Shown one piece after another: positions 1 to 11,255 of a DNA stretch of 64,000 nucleotides (positions are counted from its first letter, which is position 1; each line of letters begins with the position of its first letter). Under the pieces are notes generated by a model. It saw only the letters and a program-made list of their open reading frames with translations. It did no database searches and was not told the DNA's origin. The stretch covers positions 30,816,145 through 30,880,144 of the forward strand of contig NC_074720.1 of assembly GCF_947242115.1 (NCBI RefSeq). The letters run 5' to 3'. Both the position numbers and the translations under genes were made by a program. Origin of the DNA: Biomphalaria glabrata (taxonomy: Eukaryota; Mollusca; Gastropoda; Planorbidae).

Positions 1-22
1 CTAAGGTGGTGTGTGAACATTG

Positions 23-1010
23 CCATTGCACTGGCGGGGATGTGAAAAAGCTCCCGCAAAGACCTGTCAACATCCAGGCGCCGTCCCTCAAGGGTCCGTT
101 TCATAATTGGCGTGACCCGCACGGTCAGCCTGGTATAGCATACGAATACGACGGGGGAATCCAGTGGTGCAACCTTCGGCCGCGTCTCTAGTCCACTAGC
201 CCGAAGTGTCTGTGTTCATTGGAAGTGAATGCATAAACAAACCCTAAGTTTAATACCGAGTCTCACCCCCCGTCGGACAGGGTTGCGGATCGGGGGAACC
301 CGCAATAACCCAACTCAGGCTGGTGAAAGGGAGCTTTTGTTCGCTTTTGCTGGCCTTGGTGTTCAAAGTACGATGTACAACACCAGTATGACTCTTTAAG
401 ATGGTAAGGAACCCGGGTTTGTTGCCCTGCATCATCGTGGCGTCCGGGTGGAAACGGTCGTAGGAGGTGACAACTAGGCCAAATGGGCTGCAAATCAAGG
501 CTCTCGCGGGAGTGCCTAAGACAGTACGAAAGTAACATTATTACACTGTGCGGGGATGTAAAAAAAGCTCCCGCAGCGATCTGTCAACGTCCAGGCAAAG
601 GGGCCGTTTCAAAAATGAGGTGTCCCGCACGGTTAGCGCGGGATAGTGTATGAATACGACGGGGGTTCCAGTGGTGCGGCCTTCGTCTCTAGTCCGCGAT
701 CCCGAAGTGTCCGTGTCCATTGGATGTGAACGCATAATCAAACTCTAAGTTTAACATCGAGACTCACCCCCCCCCTCCCCGTCGGACAGGGTGACGAGAA
801 GGAGGAACTCGCAGCCCAATTCAGGCTGGTGACAGGGACCTTTTGTTCGCTTTTGTTGGCCTTAGTGTTGCGACGCACAACACTACTAGACTCGCTTCCC
901 AATTCAGGCTGGTGAAAGGGAAATTTTGTTCGCTTTTGTTGGCCTTAGTGTTCCAAGTGCGACCGACGCACAACACTACTAGACAATTTCAGATGGTAAG
1001 GAACAACTGA
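23..1010. repeat. Unidentified dispersed repeat present as two diverged tandem copies
   Basis: A GC-richer block starting near gcggggatgt at 34 recurs at 550 with the same order of landmarks: ctcccgca, tcccgcacggt, gaatacgacggggg, cccgaagtgt, gtcggacaggg, caggctggtgaaagg and cttttgttcgctttt. The period is about 515 bp with scattered changes. The second copy has an extra local duplication of about 80 bp (818-897 and 899-984). No long conserved reading frame is shared by the copies, so this looks like non-coding repeat DNA, perhaps part of a larger mobile element running off the window. Family not recognised. Confidence 0.7.
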
Positions 1011-1087
1011 ACAAGCAACGAATACAAAGTGAGAACACTTGTTATATTGGCATATAAATAATGTGTGTGTATATAAATTTAAAAATG

Positions 1088-1361
1088 TAAAGTACCCTTT
1101 CAGTCATTGCAATCTGTAGGGAAGATGATGTAAATGTCACTAAATGTCATCTGTTTCTGGCCCACTGTTAAATATGGTGTCATGTGGTCAGTACAACGAC
1201 CAATCGCCCTTACTTCCCCCCACCCAAAAAAATGTCAGGAACCCATTGGAGTTTGATAGACTAAAAGGCGCCCTAAAAATTCCTTATTCCAGTCTTCATC
1301 GTGATTTCAACCAGAGACTCCTCGGTTCGAAAGTCAAGCGCTTTACCACTCGGCTGTGATC
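1088..1361 (-). mobile_element. tRNA-derived SINE, family 1 (full-length copy)
   Basis: On the minus strand the head reads cagccgagtggtaaagcgc (A-box region) then tttcgaacc (B-box region). The family body follows: ccaatgggttcctgac, ggcgattggtcgttgta, ccacatgacacc, and the tail ctgaaagggtact. The same body recurs in five other places in the window. Confidence 0.8.
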
Positions 1362-1973
1362 ATATATACTTAAGTTGTATTTTCTGGTTTGTCTATAAGA
1401 CGCTGAACCCTTCAAACGTTTGTATGTCTTGAGCTGCAAAAGGTTTTAAAGCATAGAATATGTTTGTGTACACTGATAACATAATAGCAAATTAAGTATT
1501 TCAGCAGCCTATTTGGTTTAAGATAGAAACACAGCGTATATGTCAAGGATTCTTTGGTTTTGACCCTAGCCAAGTGATGATGACTGGCTCAGGTAATTTA
1601 TAAGTGTTACTGATAGTATCATGGACGTAAAGTAACCAATTTTATGTATGTTATAAGCTCGTGTTTTAATGCCTAAATACGGTGAACATGTATTTGCTTT
1701 TTACATTTGGTCCACATTTGGATGATACATAAAGAAGCCATGTGTCACTGATAGTCACTGACTATCACGACATTAATTTTGTAGTGTGCTTGTAGGCATT
1801 TTATTTGTAGGCCTGTCGTTGATACGTAGCACTACAGTCTTGAGACTGGACTAAAAACAATGAGAGAGAAACAGGGCATTAGCCGTGAACCTAATATGAT
1901 TCTTATTTCTAGGACATAAATCCAACGTCAAGTTGATCATACACGGGGATTACTCTTACAAATCACTTTTAAT

Positions 1974-1976
<3 letters not shown>
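1362..1976. other. AT-rich intergenic DNA, nothing recognised
   Basis: No open frame with family resemblance, no repeat structure and no RNA motif found here on either strand. Confidence 0.6.
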
Positions 1977-2031
<55 letters not shown>

Positions 2032-2054
2032 GCACACACACATATATATATATA
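1974..2054. repeat. Compound microsatellite (CT)n(AC)n(TA)n
   Basis: A C-run is followed by about 17 CT, then about 14 AC/GC and then TA dinucleotides. Confidence 0.95.
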
Positions 2055-2189
2055 GAATTCGAAAACCAACATATTTACAAATTCATTTAAGATAATTATG
2101 GTTAATCAAACTAGAACAGTTTAACAAAGTAAGCCTCATAATTGAACATACATGTCATTAATTGAATTCAATATATTGTTATAAACTTG

Positions 2190-2895
2190 GTGGTGGCACA
2201 GATGGGGGTGGTGGTGTGAGTGTAGTCAGCCGACGCAATTCGCCCAGGCCAGCGCTAGACGAGCGGTCAACCGTGACGAGCTACTACGGTCAGCCGAGTC
2301 GAGTGTCAACAGGACAGTTCGGGAAGGATCGCCATCGTGAACAGATCTCAGGGGCGTCACGAGAGTTGTATTCATCTGACCACCTAGAAACGTCGAGCGG
2401 CGTTCTGTCCTGTTCGAGAAGGCCAGTAGGGACCCTATATAAAGAGCGGAGGTGTCGCAGTCAAGACAGTCGAGAAAAGGGGCTCAATACAGCAAGGTTG
2501 AGAAAGCGGGTTCACGACAGGAGTTCAGAACACGGTCGACTACAGCACAGTTCAGCGGTGTGGTTCTGTACGGAGCATTACGACGGTTCAGTGCGGAGTA
2601 CTATCAAGTACAGTTGAGACGAACGGCGTCTTGATCTTGGTCTGTGATCGAGTCCGACACAACGAGCCTAGTGTGTGAAGTCAGTCCTGAACTGTTGAAC
2701 CCAGTGCAAGCCCGGAACGAGACGGAGAGGCCAGTGCAAAAGACTTGATACGGCGGAACGGTGTTATCGGAGAGATATTTGTTATCGCAGAGCTATTTGT
2801 ACTGTTCTACGTGCTGCCAATTGTACAGTATTGGCTGTTATTTATGGACATTAAACCTTTACGTTATTTTGGAGCCCTGACTTGTCAAGTTCTTT
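2190..2895 (+). mobile_element. LTR-like retroelement fossil (possible solo LTR)
   Basis: A block of about 700 bp, clearly richer in GC than its flanks, with the layout of an LTR: a TATA box (tatataaa, 2436-2443) about 230 bp in, GC-rich sequence after it, and an attaaa hexamer near 2851 followed by a T-rich end. No internal gag or pol region adjoins it, which would fit a solo LTR. The ends are approximate: a similar short motif (ttggtggtg) lies at both edges, but no clean target duplication was found. Open frames inside it are not convincing. Family not assigned. Confidence 0.45.
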
Positions 2896-4837
2896 AAGTT
2901 GGTGGTGTATGGTGCAGTTTGCAGAGAGCCTGGATAGTGAGATTCGTAACAATATTTACATAATATTAATAACAATGGTAATTCTATCTGTTGTCTCTTG
3001 TTCCCATTGTTTGTTTCGATCTCCTTTCTCTCACCTGACCTATATTTTTTTCTCTCTCTTTCTTTGGACCTTTCGTCTTATTATGTACAATGCCTTTCTA
3101 AAATATTTAATTCTTATACGCACATTAGTTTATTATTGGGACTAAACCGCAATCGTACTGGATATACGTGCGCTTAAACTTACAAAAGTTTGTTTTTAAT
3201 TAAAAGAATTGAATACATAAGAGAACAGAAAAAAAAAAAGGTTATTAAAATTAGAAAAACATGTACTTAGAAATATGATTTCTGCGGCTCATACCCCGGT
3301 AGAGTTAAAGTCTGTACACTGACACCAGAGGAAATCATACATTGGTAATTATTGTTTGTCTTTTGTTTGAGCATGAATAGAAATCCATTGACATCGATTC
3401 AACATTATCTTCACCCATCCACTTTGAATTATACGCAAGGCAAATGTTATAAAAATAACTGACGTCTGCAAGTCACAGACTTCTGCAACATTCTTCACGT
3501 CGAACTTCATCTCCGAGATTTCATTTCCGCCAATGTTTTAAAGTCAATTGCAAGAGGTAAAAGAACAAGCCTCCCTCTTCCCCCCCCCCCCTCCATTTGA
3601 ATCACGCTTTTTAGTTCTAGCCTCGAGCTGATTCAGTTGCATGCTGGGAGGTAACAATTTGCGAATATTTCCAAATTCAATGTGTCCCTTTTTTGTTTTA
3701 GAAAAAAAAATCGAAGTGTGTTTGATTTAATCTAATCGATATATATCAAGCAAACATCCACAGGACATACGAGGGTGTAACTTGGAAATGAGAACTTTAG
3801 AAAGCATTGCACAATATTTCTTTCCAACTTTCAGGGTTACGTTTTGTAAACAGGAACTAGATCTATTGAGTTCATACTGCCTTTAACTAGTCAGGGCTCT
3901 CAAATTGTAGATATCATTTCCGGGACTGGTCTAACTAAATTCTGGATTTATATTTACATGACATCCATCCTCCCGTTTCGAGAAAATAGCTAAAACTTTG
4001 AGGTTAAGCTCTTCTGCCAGGTAACTCGTGTGGTTTACTTTGCAACGTCTTCGGACTCGAAAACAAGCTTTATTATTATTATTATTATAGGCATTAGAAA
4101 ATATGTTGTCTGGTTTGCAATGTTAAAGATAATAGATAAAAATCTGGTTTACTTTGAAATGTTACAGGTAACATAAAATATGTGGTTTAGTTTTGTTAGG
4201 CGCTTCCGCGCTGTGTCTAATGCAGATAAAACAAACGGAGGTAACATTCAACGAAATCCAAAAACACATGCGAAAGGCCGAGCAATTAGAAGTTCATCGA
4301 CGCTGATTCTGAAAGTCAAACAAGAAGTGTAATAGCAACGATGCGAACCGTTGAACGTCAGCTAACTCTCTACGTTCATACAAAGCTCCTTATCTCTAGG
4401 CCGCCGTCCCCAAAGTCGTATTTTTACATCGGTTGATATTTCGCTATCCTCTTCTCAAACCTAGTCTTGTTTTTACTAGTCACGTCATTGTCATTAAGTC
4501 AGAACTTCCCCTATTTCCGAAACAAATAAACAATTCCTAATCGTGCCATAACAGTTTATAAAAGAGATTCAGTCAGTATTGAGCTTTATAATTTAAAATG
4601 TACGTTTTTTTATGTCACTTTTTACTTTGCAAGTAATTGTTTAGTGAGACTCTGGTATTGACGTGCATTTCGTTCGCTATCGTGAATTTCTTCTTCCTCG
4701 TTCTCATTATTATGGAGTGTTCAGATGACTAGACCAATATATGAGATAAACAGCGCAGTGGTTTCCAAATCAGGAAATCTCCATATCGTTTTTTTTTTCA
4801 ATAGGTTTTTTTTTTTTTGGGGGGGGGGGGCAGAGTC
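2896..4837. other. AT-rich intergenic DNA with homopolymers and a short (ATT)n run
   Basis: It contains C- and A-homopolymers (3230s, 3578-3592), an (ATT)n run at about 4069-4088, and paired T and G runs at 4788-4830. No gene, RNA or recognisable element was found. Confidence 0.6.
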
Positions 4838-5012
4838 TTGTTTGGGTCTCTTAGTAACGAATGCAGTTTTGAAGGACATGGTCAGCATTCTCTGGTGACA
4901 CTCCACAAGGGCAGATTTCACTGGTTCCAATTTTGAGCTTCCGGAACTTATGTTGTCTCATTCTGTTGTGTCCGGTTCTGAGGCGAAAGATTAGACGTTG
5001 ATCTTGTCGGGA
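4838..5012 (-). pseudogene. LINE fragment: C-terminal polyprotein tail
   Basis: The minus strand reads RLRTGHNRMRQHKFRKLKIG then SEICPCGVSPENADHVLQNC. This is the Cys-containing C-terminal segment common after the RNase H region of many animal non-LTR retrotransposons (LRTGHNRL...CPCG...ENxxHVLQxC). It is short and flanked by a T/G homopolymer, so it is a dead fragment. Confidence 0.65.
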
Positions 5013-5569
5013 TAGCTATCTTGAATAAAGTTTGGTTGTATGAGATGCACAATGGTAAGACAACGTTCTTCAGGAATAATAAAGATTATTGTTATTCTCC
5101 AAGAGAAAAACAAAACCTTATTGGTTTGTTATTGTTTCAATTTCTGTTTCTCTTATTCTTTGTGATGTTCAGTGCCTCCAGTTCCCTGAAGTCAATGCAA
5201 GATGTGCTCGTCCGCGTGAAAGCTTTCAATATAGATCTGAATGTCTACACGGCTCTGGTTTGTTCTTTTTCAATTTGTCATCACTAGAATTGTTTGTTAT
5301 TTTCAAGGGGGATTTTTTTATTGACTTTGACAACTCCTTTCAGACTCCTGTTTCTCAGAGGGCGTCGGTGCATACATTTGAATGGCATATAGGGAGGTTT
5401 AGAGATAAATTAATATACCTCCACACACACAGACAGGCGCAGACATACGCGCCAACATACGCACACATGCACACACACAATATAACTTGTTTGTTTGTCG
5501 CATGAGAATTGGTTTACTTGTATCATTTATATTTTGTTTCGCTGCCTAGAATTGTTGAGGTTTAGTTTG
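5013..5569. other. Intergenic DNA with an AC-rich patch
   Basis: Holds cacaca-rich sequence at 5420-5485. The open frames here have no family resemblance. Confidence 0.5.
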
Positions 5570-5572
5570 TTC

Positions 5573-5800
5573 AATATATATATATATTATAGCTTTTATA
5601 TAGCGCTACTTTCATGCTTATAACATGCTCAGAGCGCATTTTGGTCCAATCTCATTTGTGGACCAGTGGGGTGAGGGGGTATCTAGGAGTTGGTTTTCCG
5701 TGCTGCCTTTAGGTGCTCAGTAAACACAACTCTGCCCGAGTCGGGTGTCGAACCTCGAGCCCCCTTCTAGGTAGCCAAGACAAGCACAAACCATTCATGA
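5573..5800 (-). mobile_element. SINE, family 3 (copy with 3' tail tatatagcgctac)
   Basis: It shares, in order, gcgctactttcatgctt, aacatgctcagagcgc, ttggtccaatctcat, tggaccag, aacacaactctgcc and the T-arm-like gtcgaacc with the plus-oriented copy at 50821-51050. The tRNA-like head is at the right end, so the copy is on the minus strand. Confidence 0.75.
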
Positions 5801-5880
5801 GCTAATCTTTAAAAAACAAAAATTATTCCGCTAACTACTCAGAATGTGTGAAGTGAAGTTTGGGAAAGACTGCTGTAGAC
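5801..5880. mobile_element. Fragment of the cagtgtttcccaaac hAT MITE family
   Basis: Matches the inner part and one end (attattccgctaactactc ... gtttgggaaa) of the copies at 10420-11216 and 44160-44350. Confidence 0.5.
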
Positions 5881-5959
5881 TATTGAAAGCAACTTTTGCA
5901 TCTCGTGCTGGCCTTTGATTCGCTTACAAAACCACGATTAGTTTATTTCCTTTATTTAA

Positions 5960-6500
5960 ATGTTATTTTCCATCAAAAGTAAAAAAAAAAATGTTTTCTT
6001 TTCGTTCATTTCATTGCAGATGATAGATGAAGTTCAGTTGTTTTTTTCTCTTAAAGTTTTTCTAGCTGAATGTCACTTCTGCCTCACCTCGCCCGCCCCT
6101 TTAATGTATACTCCCTCCAGCCTCTGCGGCCCTCTGCCAATCAATCTCCCCGCAATGTGTCAGACACGCCGCGGGAATCTCCACGACCAGAACCATCTCC
6201 CTCACCCCTATCAAGACGCTTCCTGTCCCAAGGGCAATGCCAGACTTGGACGTCCCTGTGACGCAGTCTCCACCTTCAGCTGCCCAGGTTGCCATTCCTG
6301 TGATGGCCACCTAGTGCTAGACGGGCATTAAAGCCAAGCCATAGCAGGTCGTTTTGTGTAGACCAAGGCAGTTTTATGGACTCAATTCTTTTACAAATGT
6401 ATTTTACAGCCCCAGAAGGCAGACACGGCTTTTCCATTAGACGCCCTGTTATTACAACTGTAAATATTTTTTGTATCTTTTGGATGGTGCGTTTGGGCCC
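5960..6500. other. GC-richer segment, unrecognised, possibly a decayed coding fragment
   Basis: Bases 6070-6330 are distinctly C-rich, and the plus strand has a Pro/Ser/Arg-rich open frame (for example SPRNVSDTPRESPRPEPSPS). I recognise no domain and see no convincing splice structure, though gcag at 6017 could be an acceptor. It could be a tail fragment of an old retroelement or simple C-rich DNA. No function is proposed. Confidence 0.3.
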
Positions 6501-6654
6501 TAGAATTTCATCTTTTTAAAGCTAAAAAAAAATATTTTTTTAAAAGATTAAAATGTGTTTGTGCGTAACTTTGATGGCTTTTTATACATTAATTACTTTC
6601 TTAAACGACTATTTCATTTAAAGACATTTTCATTGTACAAACCTTATAGGAACT

Positions 6655-7110
6655 TACGCTGTCTGTCTGTCTACTAAAAATTTTGAACACGTTATTTCTG
6701 CCACACCCATTCTCGGATCAAGCTGAAACTCTCCACAATTATTTATGGTAACTATCAAAACACGAATAAAAAAAAAATAGTCAAGCAATTAGTGGTAATT
6801 AATAATCATGTTCGATACCAACAATGAAAATAAATCTTTCAATGCTAACAGATATGGCTAAATATGTGGAGTTTTGTCTCCATAGATAATTGTACACTTT
6901 ATTTCTTCCACACCCGTTCTCGGATCACAATTACTTATCGTACCTTTAAAAAAAATATGAATCAATACAAAAATAACCAATTAGTCAATTAATTATTCGC
7001 AATTAATTATTTTGTTTGATATTGATAAAGGAAAATAAAGTCTTCTTTATTAGGGAGATATAGTTTTAAATGGGGAGTTATTCCCCTTAGATAATCATTG
7101 TTGTTTTTTT
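6655..7110 (+). repeat. Dispersed repeat with tgtctgtctgtct head, two overlapping copies
   Basis: The run tgtctgtctgtct is followed by gaacacgttatttctgccac, acccattctcggatcaag and a caattatt motif. A second, shorter copy begins near 6893 (ctttatttcttccacaccc). The same sentence recurs at 13415-13520 and, inverted, at about 61115-61240. No coding potential. Confidence 0.65.
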
Positions 7111-7261
7111 TTCATGTATTTTTTTTTTTCTTTTCTACAAAACAAAACAATATTGAAAGAAGAGTGACTCAATTGATCAAAGTTCAATAAACAGATTGGT
7201 TAATGTATCTCAGACGTTTCTTCACAAGAAGACATTATAACATATATATAACATCTCCCAC

Positions 7262-7345
7262 AGTTGGGGGGGGGGGGGCTGGCGACGGGTTTCAAACCCG
7301 GAACCATTGAGGCGACAATTCAAAGCGCAGAACCACACGATAGTT
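7262..7345 (-). mobile_element. tRNA-derived SINE head fragment
   Basis: The minus strand reads tgtggttctgcgctttga then ggttccgggtttgaaaccc, an A-box-like and B-box-like pair. It abuts a G homopolymer; no body follows. Confidence 0.5.
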
Positions 7346-8140
7346 GATACGCAGGTTATTTTTAAAATGATAATTGTAATATTTGTTTTAACGTGTTGTT
7401 ACTAGTGTGTGAGCCGCATATTGACATAACCAGATAACCACAATCATCTTTACAATTTGCGATTACAATTTGGGATGGGAGGTAGAGAATAAAAATGCTT
7501 ATAAATATGAAAAAAATTCACAAAGATAACCTTGGGTACCTTATTTTAAGATGAAAGCAAAAAAAAAAAAAGATGGACGTGTGGAACAAAATAAGATTTC
7601 AACACACTCAAAAAAAAAAGGGGGGGGGGGAAATGTGAGGATTATAAAAGGGGACATAACCAAACAAATATTTTAAACCTCACGTCAAAATGTACTTAAA
7701 ATAATTTTGAAGAAAATGTCCAACTCAAACATGTAAATATTAATATGGAAAATTAAAAATTAAGCATATTCACACTTTAAATAAAGAGCATCTGTTATAG
7801 TTAAAGGAATATATGAATTTAAAAAAAAAAAGTGTCCCTTGATCTTAATCTCAGAAAACATCACAAAATACAGTCAGGACATGCAAGTGCAACACGTTAC
7901 TCTCAACATTCGAAGCTAACCAGACCCGAGTGAAACAAATACTCTCACAAAGTATATATACATATGTACATCCCCCTCTCTTAGCAGTTGCATTATCCAT
8001 AACTTGAATTTTCTTTATCCAAGACATTTATGGAAGACATTGCCATTATTATAAATAGCAACGTGGATCAATATGAAAATAGAAAACCTGCATATATACA
8101 AATATAAATATATATATAAGGCTTGTCTTCGAATGCAATA
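7346..8140. other. AT-rich intergenic DNA, nothing recognised
   Basis: Contains A and G homopolymers (7559-7572, 7610-7630). No gene or element recognised. Confidence 0.6.
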
Positions 8141-8295
8141 TTTCACATGGGTTTGCTGCCTCAGCTGTGACTACATATTTCACATGGGTTTGCTGCCTCA
8201 GCTGTGACTACATATTTCACATGGGTTTGCTGCCTCAGCTGTGACTACATATTTCACATGGGTTTGCTGCCTCAGCTGTGACTACATATTTCACC
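8141..8295. repeat. 37-bp minisatellite, 4 copies
   Basis: Copies beginning tttcacatgggtttgctgcc start at 8141, 8178, 8215 and 8252, virtually identical, with a truncated fifth at 8289. Near-identity implies recent expansion. Confidence 0.95.
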
Positions 8296-8794
8296 ACATC
8301 CAGCGAACAATACAACTAATTTAGATTGTCTATAAAGATTCTCTTTTTTGCTTCCTACGTCTGTCCTCAGCAGTAGATTTTTTTTTGTCTCAAATGTGTA
8401 TCCGGCGACCTTTCTAATTGATCTCCAACAAACCTGGATAGATTTAAAATAAAAAAAGAGCAAACCTGGATATATAAGTCTATGATAAACCTCAACATCA
8501 GTGTGTAGCTAGCGTGGAGAATTTTCATAAATCTATTACAAGATTTTAGGTGTAGGGATATCTGAAGTGTAGTCAAACTCTTCTGCACTGAAGAGTCAAA
8601 TGTCTAAGTCCTTCAGCCTACAGCACAAAGTGATTTGAATTATTTACCTTTCTTTACCTGGCAACAGTCATCTCTCTATGGAGTGTCCTCGACATTATTT
8701 CTTTTGTCCATTTTTATTTTTTCAAATCTCTCCCAATCCTCTATTTTCATGGTCTAAAATATTTTGTTGGTGTGTTAGAACAACCTCAGCAATT

Positions 8795-8890
8795 GAAGAT
8801 TAGTGCACCCTAGCCCCAAATTTCCCGCAAGACAGTGGGGCGACGGCAGCAGGCAAGGTTGAACCAGGAACCATCTAGATGACACTTAAT
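8795..8890 (-). mobile_element. Decayed SINE head (B-box-like ggttcaacct on minus strand)
   Basis: The segment gcaggcaaggttgaaccagg with flanking ccgcaagacagtgggg resembles the inverted tRNA-like heads at 7262-7345 and 56795-56965. It is strongly diverged. Confidence 0.35.
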
Positions 8891-10419
8891 TTTGAAAAAA
8901 ATCCACAAAAATTGGATAACGCCATCATATACGTAATTAATAATGTATATTAATAGACATTTTGAAGAAATTGGCTTTGTGAGATTTTGTGGTATAGTCA
9001 TTAATCTGGCTCAGTTAAGTTTCCACTCAGTTGTTTTATTTTGGAATATATGTGTCAGTGATGTAATTTTTTTTTAAAGTTTAAGTAAAATAATGTGTTG
9101 CACATTTTTTGTAGATTTAATATTGTGATTAAGATTTAATAGATCTATGACTGTGTGGGATTCTATTATTGTATAATTCTAACCAGTGCTGGCTCCCTCA
9201 AGATGTATCCTCATTTTTAAAGAAAACAAAAAGCTTTGTTAAATAGTCCTTTTATAAAAATACACACTATTGTGTGCTAAAAATGTGATTTTATTTTCTG
9301 AATTTATTGCTTGGATGATATCGAAGCTGTTTTGGTATTTAACAATATTTTACTTTATGAAAAAAATGTATCTTGTTATTATTGTGAACTTCAGTTAAGT
9401 CTGTTCAATTCATTTTTAAAGAAAACAAAAAGCTTCAACTCTGAAGGAACATCCGAAACATGTAAAACATTTTAACAAACAAACAAACAAACAAACACTT
9501 TGTTTCTTTCTTATCAATTACTTTATTTCTCTCATTGTAAAATGGAGATATTTAAAATGTGATGATCTAAATCAAATGCTGTACTCAATTTCAGGTGATG
9601 ACCTGTCTAAAAAATACATCACGTAATGAAATGTACAAGACTTATCTGTTGAAATGTTTGTGATCTATTCACTGTCCTGTTAGTCAAATGGTTCATCCAT
9701 GTTTTGACTGAGTATTCCCAGTAGTGAATTTGTCTCTACCAACAAAGTAGGCCTACAATTGTTACTTTCTAATTTTGTTGAACTTGATAGAATGTTAAAT
9801 TCAGATTTCTGTGACTCTAATTATCTAATTAACATTTTTTTCTTTTTTGTTCACCGATCAGTTATTCAATTAGCAGATCTCTTTATGTAATATGGGAAGG
9901 TTACTAATCTCATAAATTTTGATGTAAAATAAAAAATTTTCTTGAAAAAAAAAATATATATATATATAGATAGATACGTGTGTGTGCGTAAAATGAACAG
10001 TTTCGTTGCTACATAAGCAGAGACGAAGGAGAGGTGTTTTTAAAAGATAGACTAACCCGTGTATTGAATGTTGTAGCTGTAGATGGAATTCCTTGGTGGA
10101 AGTTTCATAATGAAATCCTGATAAAAAAAAACAACTGTTCCCAAGCTGACATAAATAGTCACAGTTTAACTTAACAGTTTTGACCCATAAGCCTGCATAC
10201 ACACGCACACACACACACACTTTTATGTTACTTTAATAATTAGTGGTTGTCATTGATTTTTAACCCCCCCCCCCTTTTTTTTCCGTTTTTTTTTAGTATT
10301 AGGTTCTAGAATCTGTTTAAAAATTATCGTTCTTTTAATTATCTCCCCCTGTAGACCAGCATTTTTTGAAGAATGCATATTTGGTTACTTAGACGCAACA
10401 TAATACACTAGTTAGACCA
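8891..10419. other. AT-rich intergenic DNA with a 26-bp direct repeat and (AAAC)n
   Basis: The string beginning catttttaaagaaaacaaaa occurs at 9210 and 9412, about 200 bp apart. (CAAA)n lies at 9477-9496, and (TA)n with (TG)n at 9955-9985. No gene recognised. Confidence 0.6.
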
Positions 10420-10517
10420 CAGTGTTTCCCAAACGTTCTGAGTATTTGGCTTTATTTTTCAGAGAGATTAATTCACGTGGTGGCCCACAAGCTAATTATT
10501 CCATTAGTTCGTGGAAC

Positions 10518-10617
10518 CACAAGCGGATCCAGAACTTTGGAGTGGAAGGGGCGATATTTTCCAAACCCTAACCCTAACGTCCAGTAAACCATAACCCTAT
10601 GCATAAACGAGCGAACA

Positions 10618-10673
<56 letters not shown>

Positions 10674-11150
10674 ATGTATGTATGTATCTATATGAGAATT
10701 TTAAAAAGCAGTGTTTCTCACACTTCGGCGAAAAAAAAGCTGGGGGCGGGGGGCGGAGTAATCGTTTTCTTGCATTCTTCACTGCAGAAACGCATTCTCC
10801 TGAAATCTACTGTACATTATACATCGTATTAAAAAAGGATCTTTTGAATGATGTTTAACTTTTAAAATATTGTAATATGAATTTACAGACCCTTACTACA
10901 TTGCAAATACAACGGGATTGATGCCATTGCCACCTCCCCACCCCACCAAATCGGCCAACATACAAGAGTGGGGGTGCGAATTAATCTAAAAATTGGTTTA
11001 ATAATTAGTATATATTATCAACATAACTAATAAATTCGTATACAAATTGTGTGATTTCTTTACTAAAATTCGTCCGCTTCGGGTGGGGGGGGGGGTCGGC
11101 CGAGGATGGGGGCCATCGCCCCTACCCCCCCCCCCCTGGATCCGCCAGTG
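10518..11150. mobile_element. Nested hAT-type MITE with perfect 8-bp target duplication
   Basis: The left end cacaagcggatccag and the inverted right end cactggcggatccag match at 13 of 15 bases. The host sequence cgtggaac occurs at both 10510-10517 and 11151-11158, a perfect 8-bp duplication typical of hAT elements. The interior holds TA/TG microsatellites and C/G homopolymers, with no transposase. Frames near the right end giving WRIQGGGG are a by-product of this terminus. Confidence 0.85.
10622..10688. repeat. Compound microsatellite (AC)(TA)n(TG)n(TATG)n
   Basis: About 18 TA units, then TG and TATG units, inside the nested MITE. Confidence 0.95.
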
Positions 11151-11241
11151 CGTGGAACACCTACTCAGGCCTCTCGGAACACTAGGGTTTCGCGGAACAC
11201 AGTTTGGGAAACACTGCACTAGAGATAATTAGCTTCAACGT

Positions 11242-11246
11242 AAAAA
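11242..11246 (-). terminator. Possible Pol III terminator (T5) at the minus-strand exit of the 51-bp array
   Basis: The minus strand reads TTTTT about 10 bases after the last array unit. The array unit itself has no run of four T on that strand. This matters only if the tRNA-like array is transcribed by Pol III, which is untested. Confidence 0.2.
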
Positions 11247-11255
11247 CTAGCATCC

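Larger units (their letters stand above)
10420..11216. mobile_element. hAT-type MITE (terminal repeat cagtgtttcccaaac) split by a second MITE
   Basis: The left end cagtgtttcccaaac (10420-10434) is an exact inverted match to gtttgggaaacactg (11202-11216). Without the nested insertion the element would be about 156 bp. A related copy lies at 44160-44350 and a fragment at 5801-5880. No clear 8-bp target duplication is visible (flanks ttagacca and cactagag). Confidence 0.7.

Noticed and set aside
2162-2617. 151-codon Arg/Ser-rich protein
   Set aside because: It lies inside the LTR-like block, spans its TATA region and has no domain; probably chance openness of GC-rich DNA.
8141-8295. CRISPR array
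   Set aside because: Direct tandem repeats with no spacers, in an animal genome. The same applies to the 13-, 18-, 51- and 65-bp arrays.
11047-11232. Short frames giving WRIQGGGG-type peptides
   Set aside because: They are the terminus of the nested hAT MITE; this peptide arises wherever such ends are translated.
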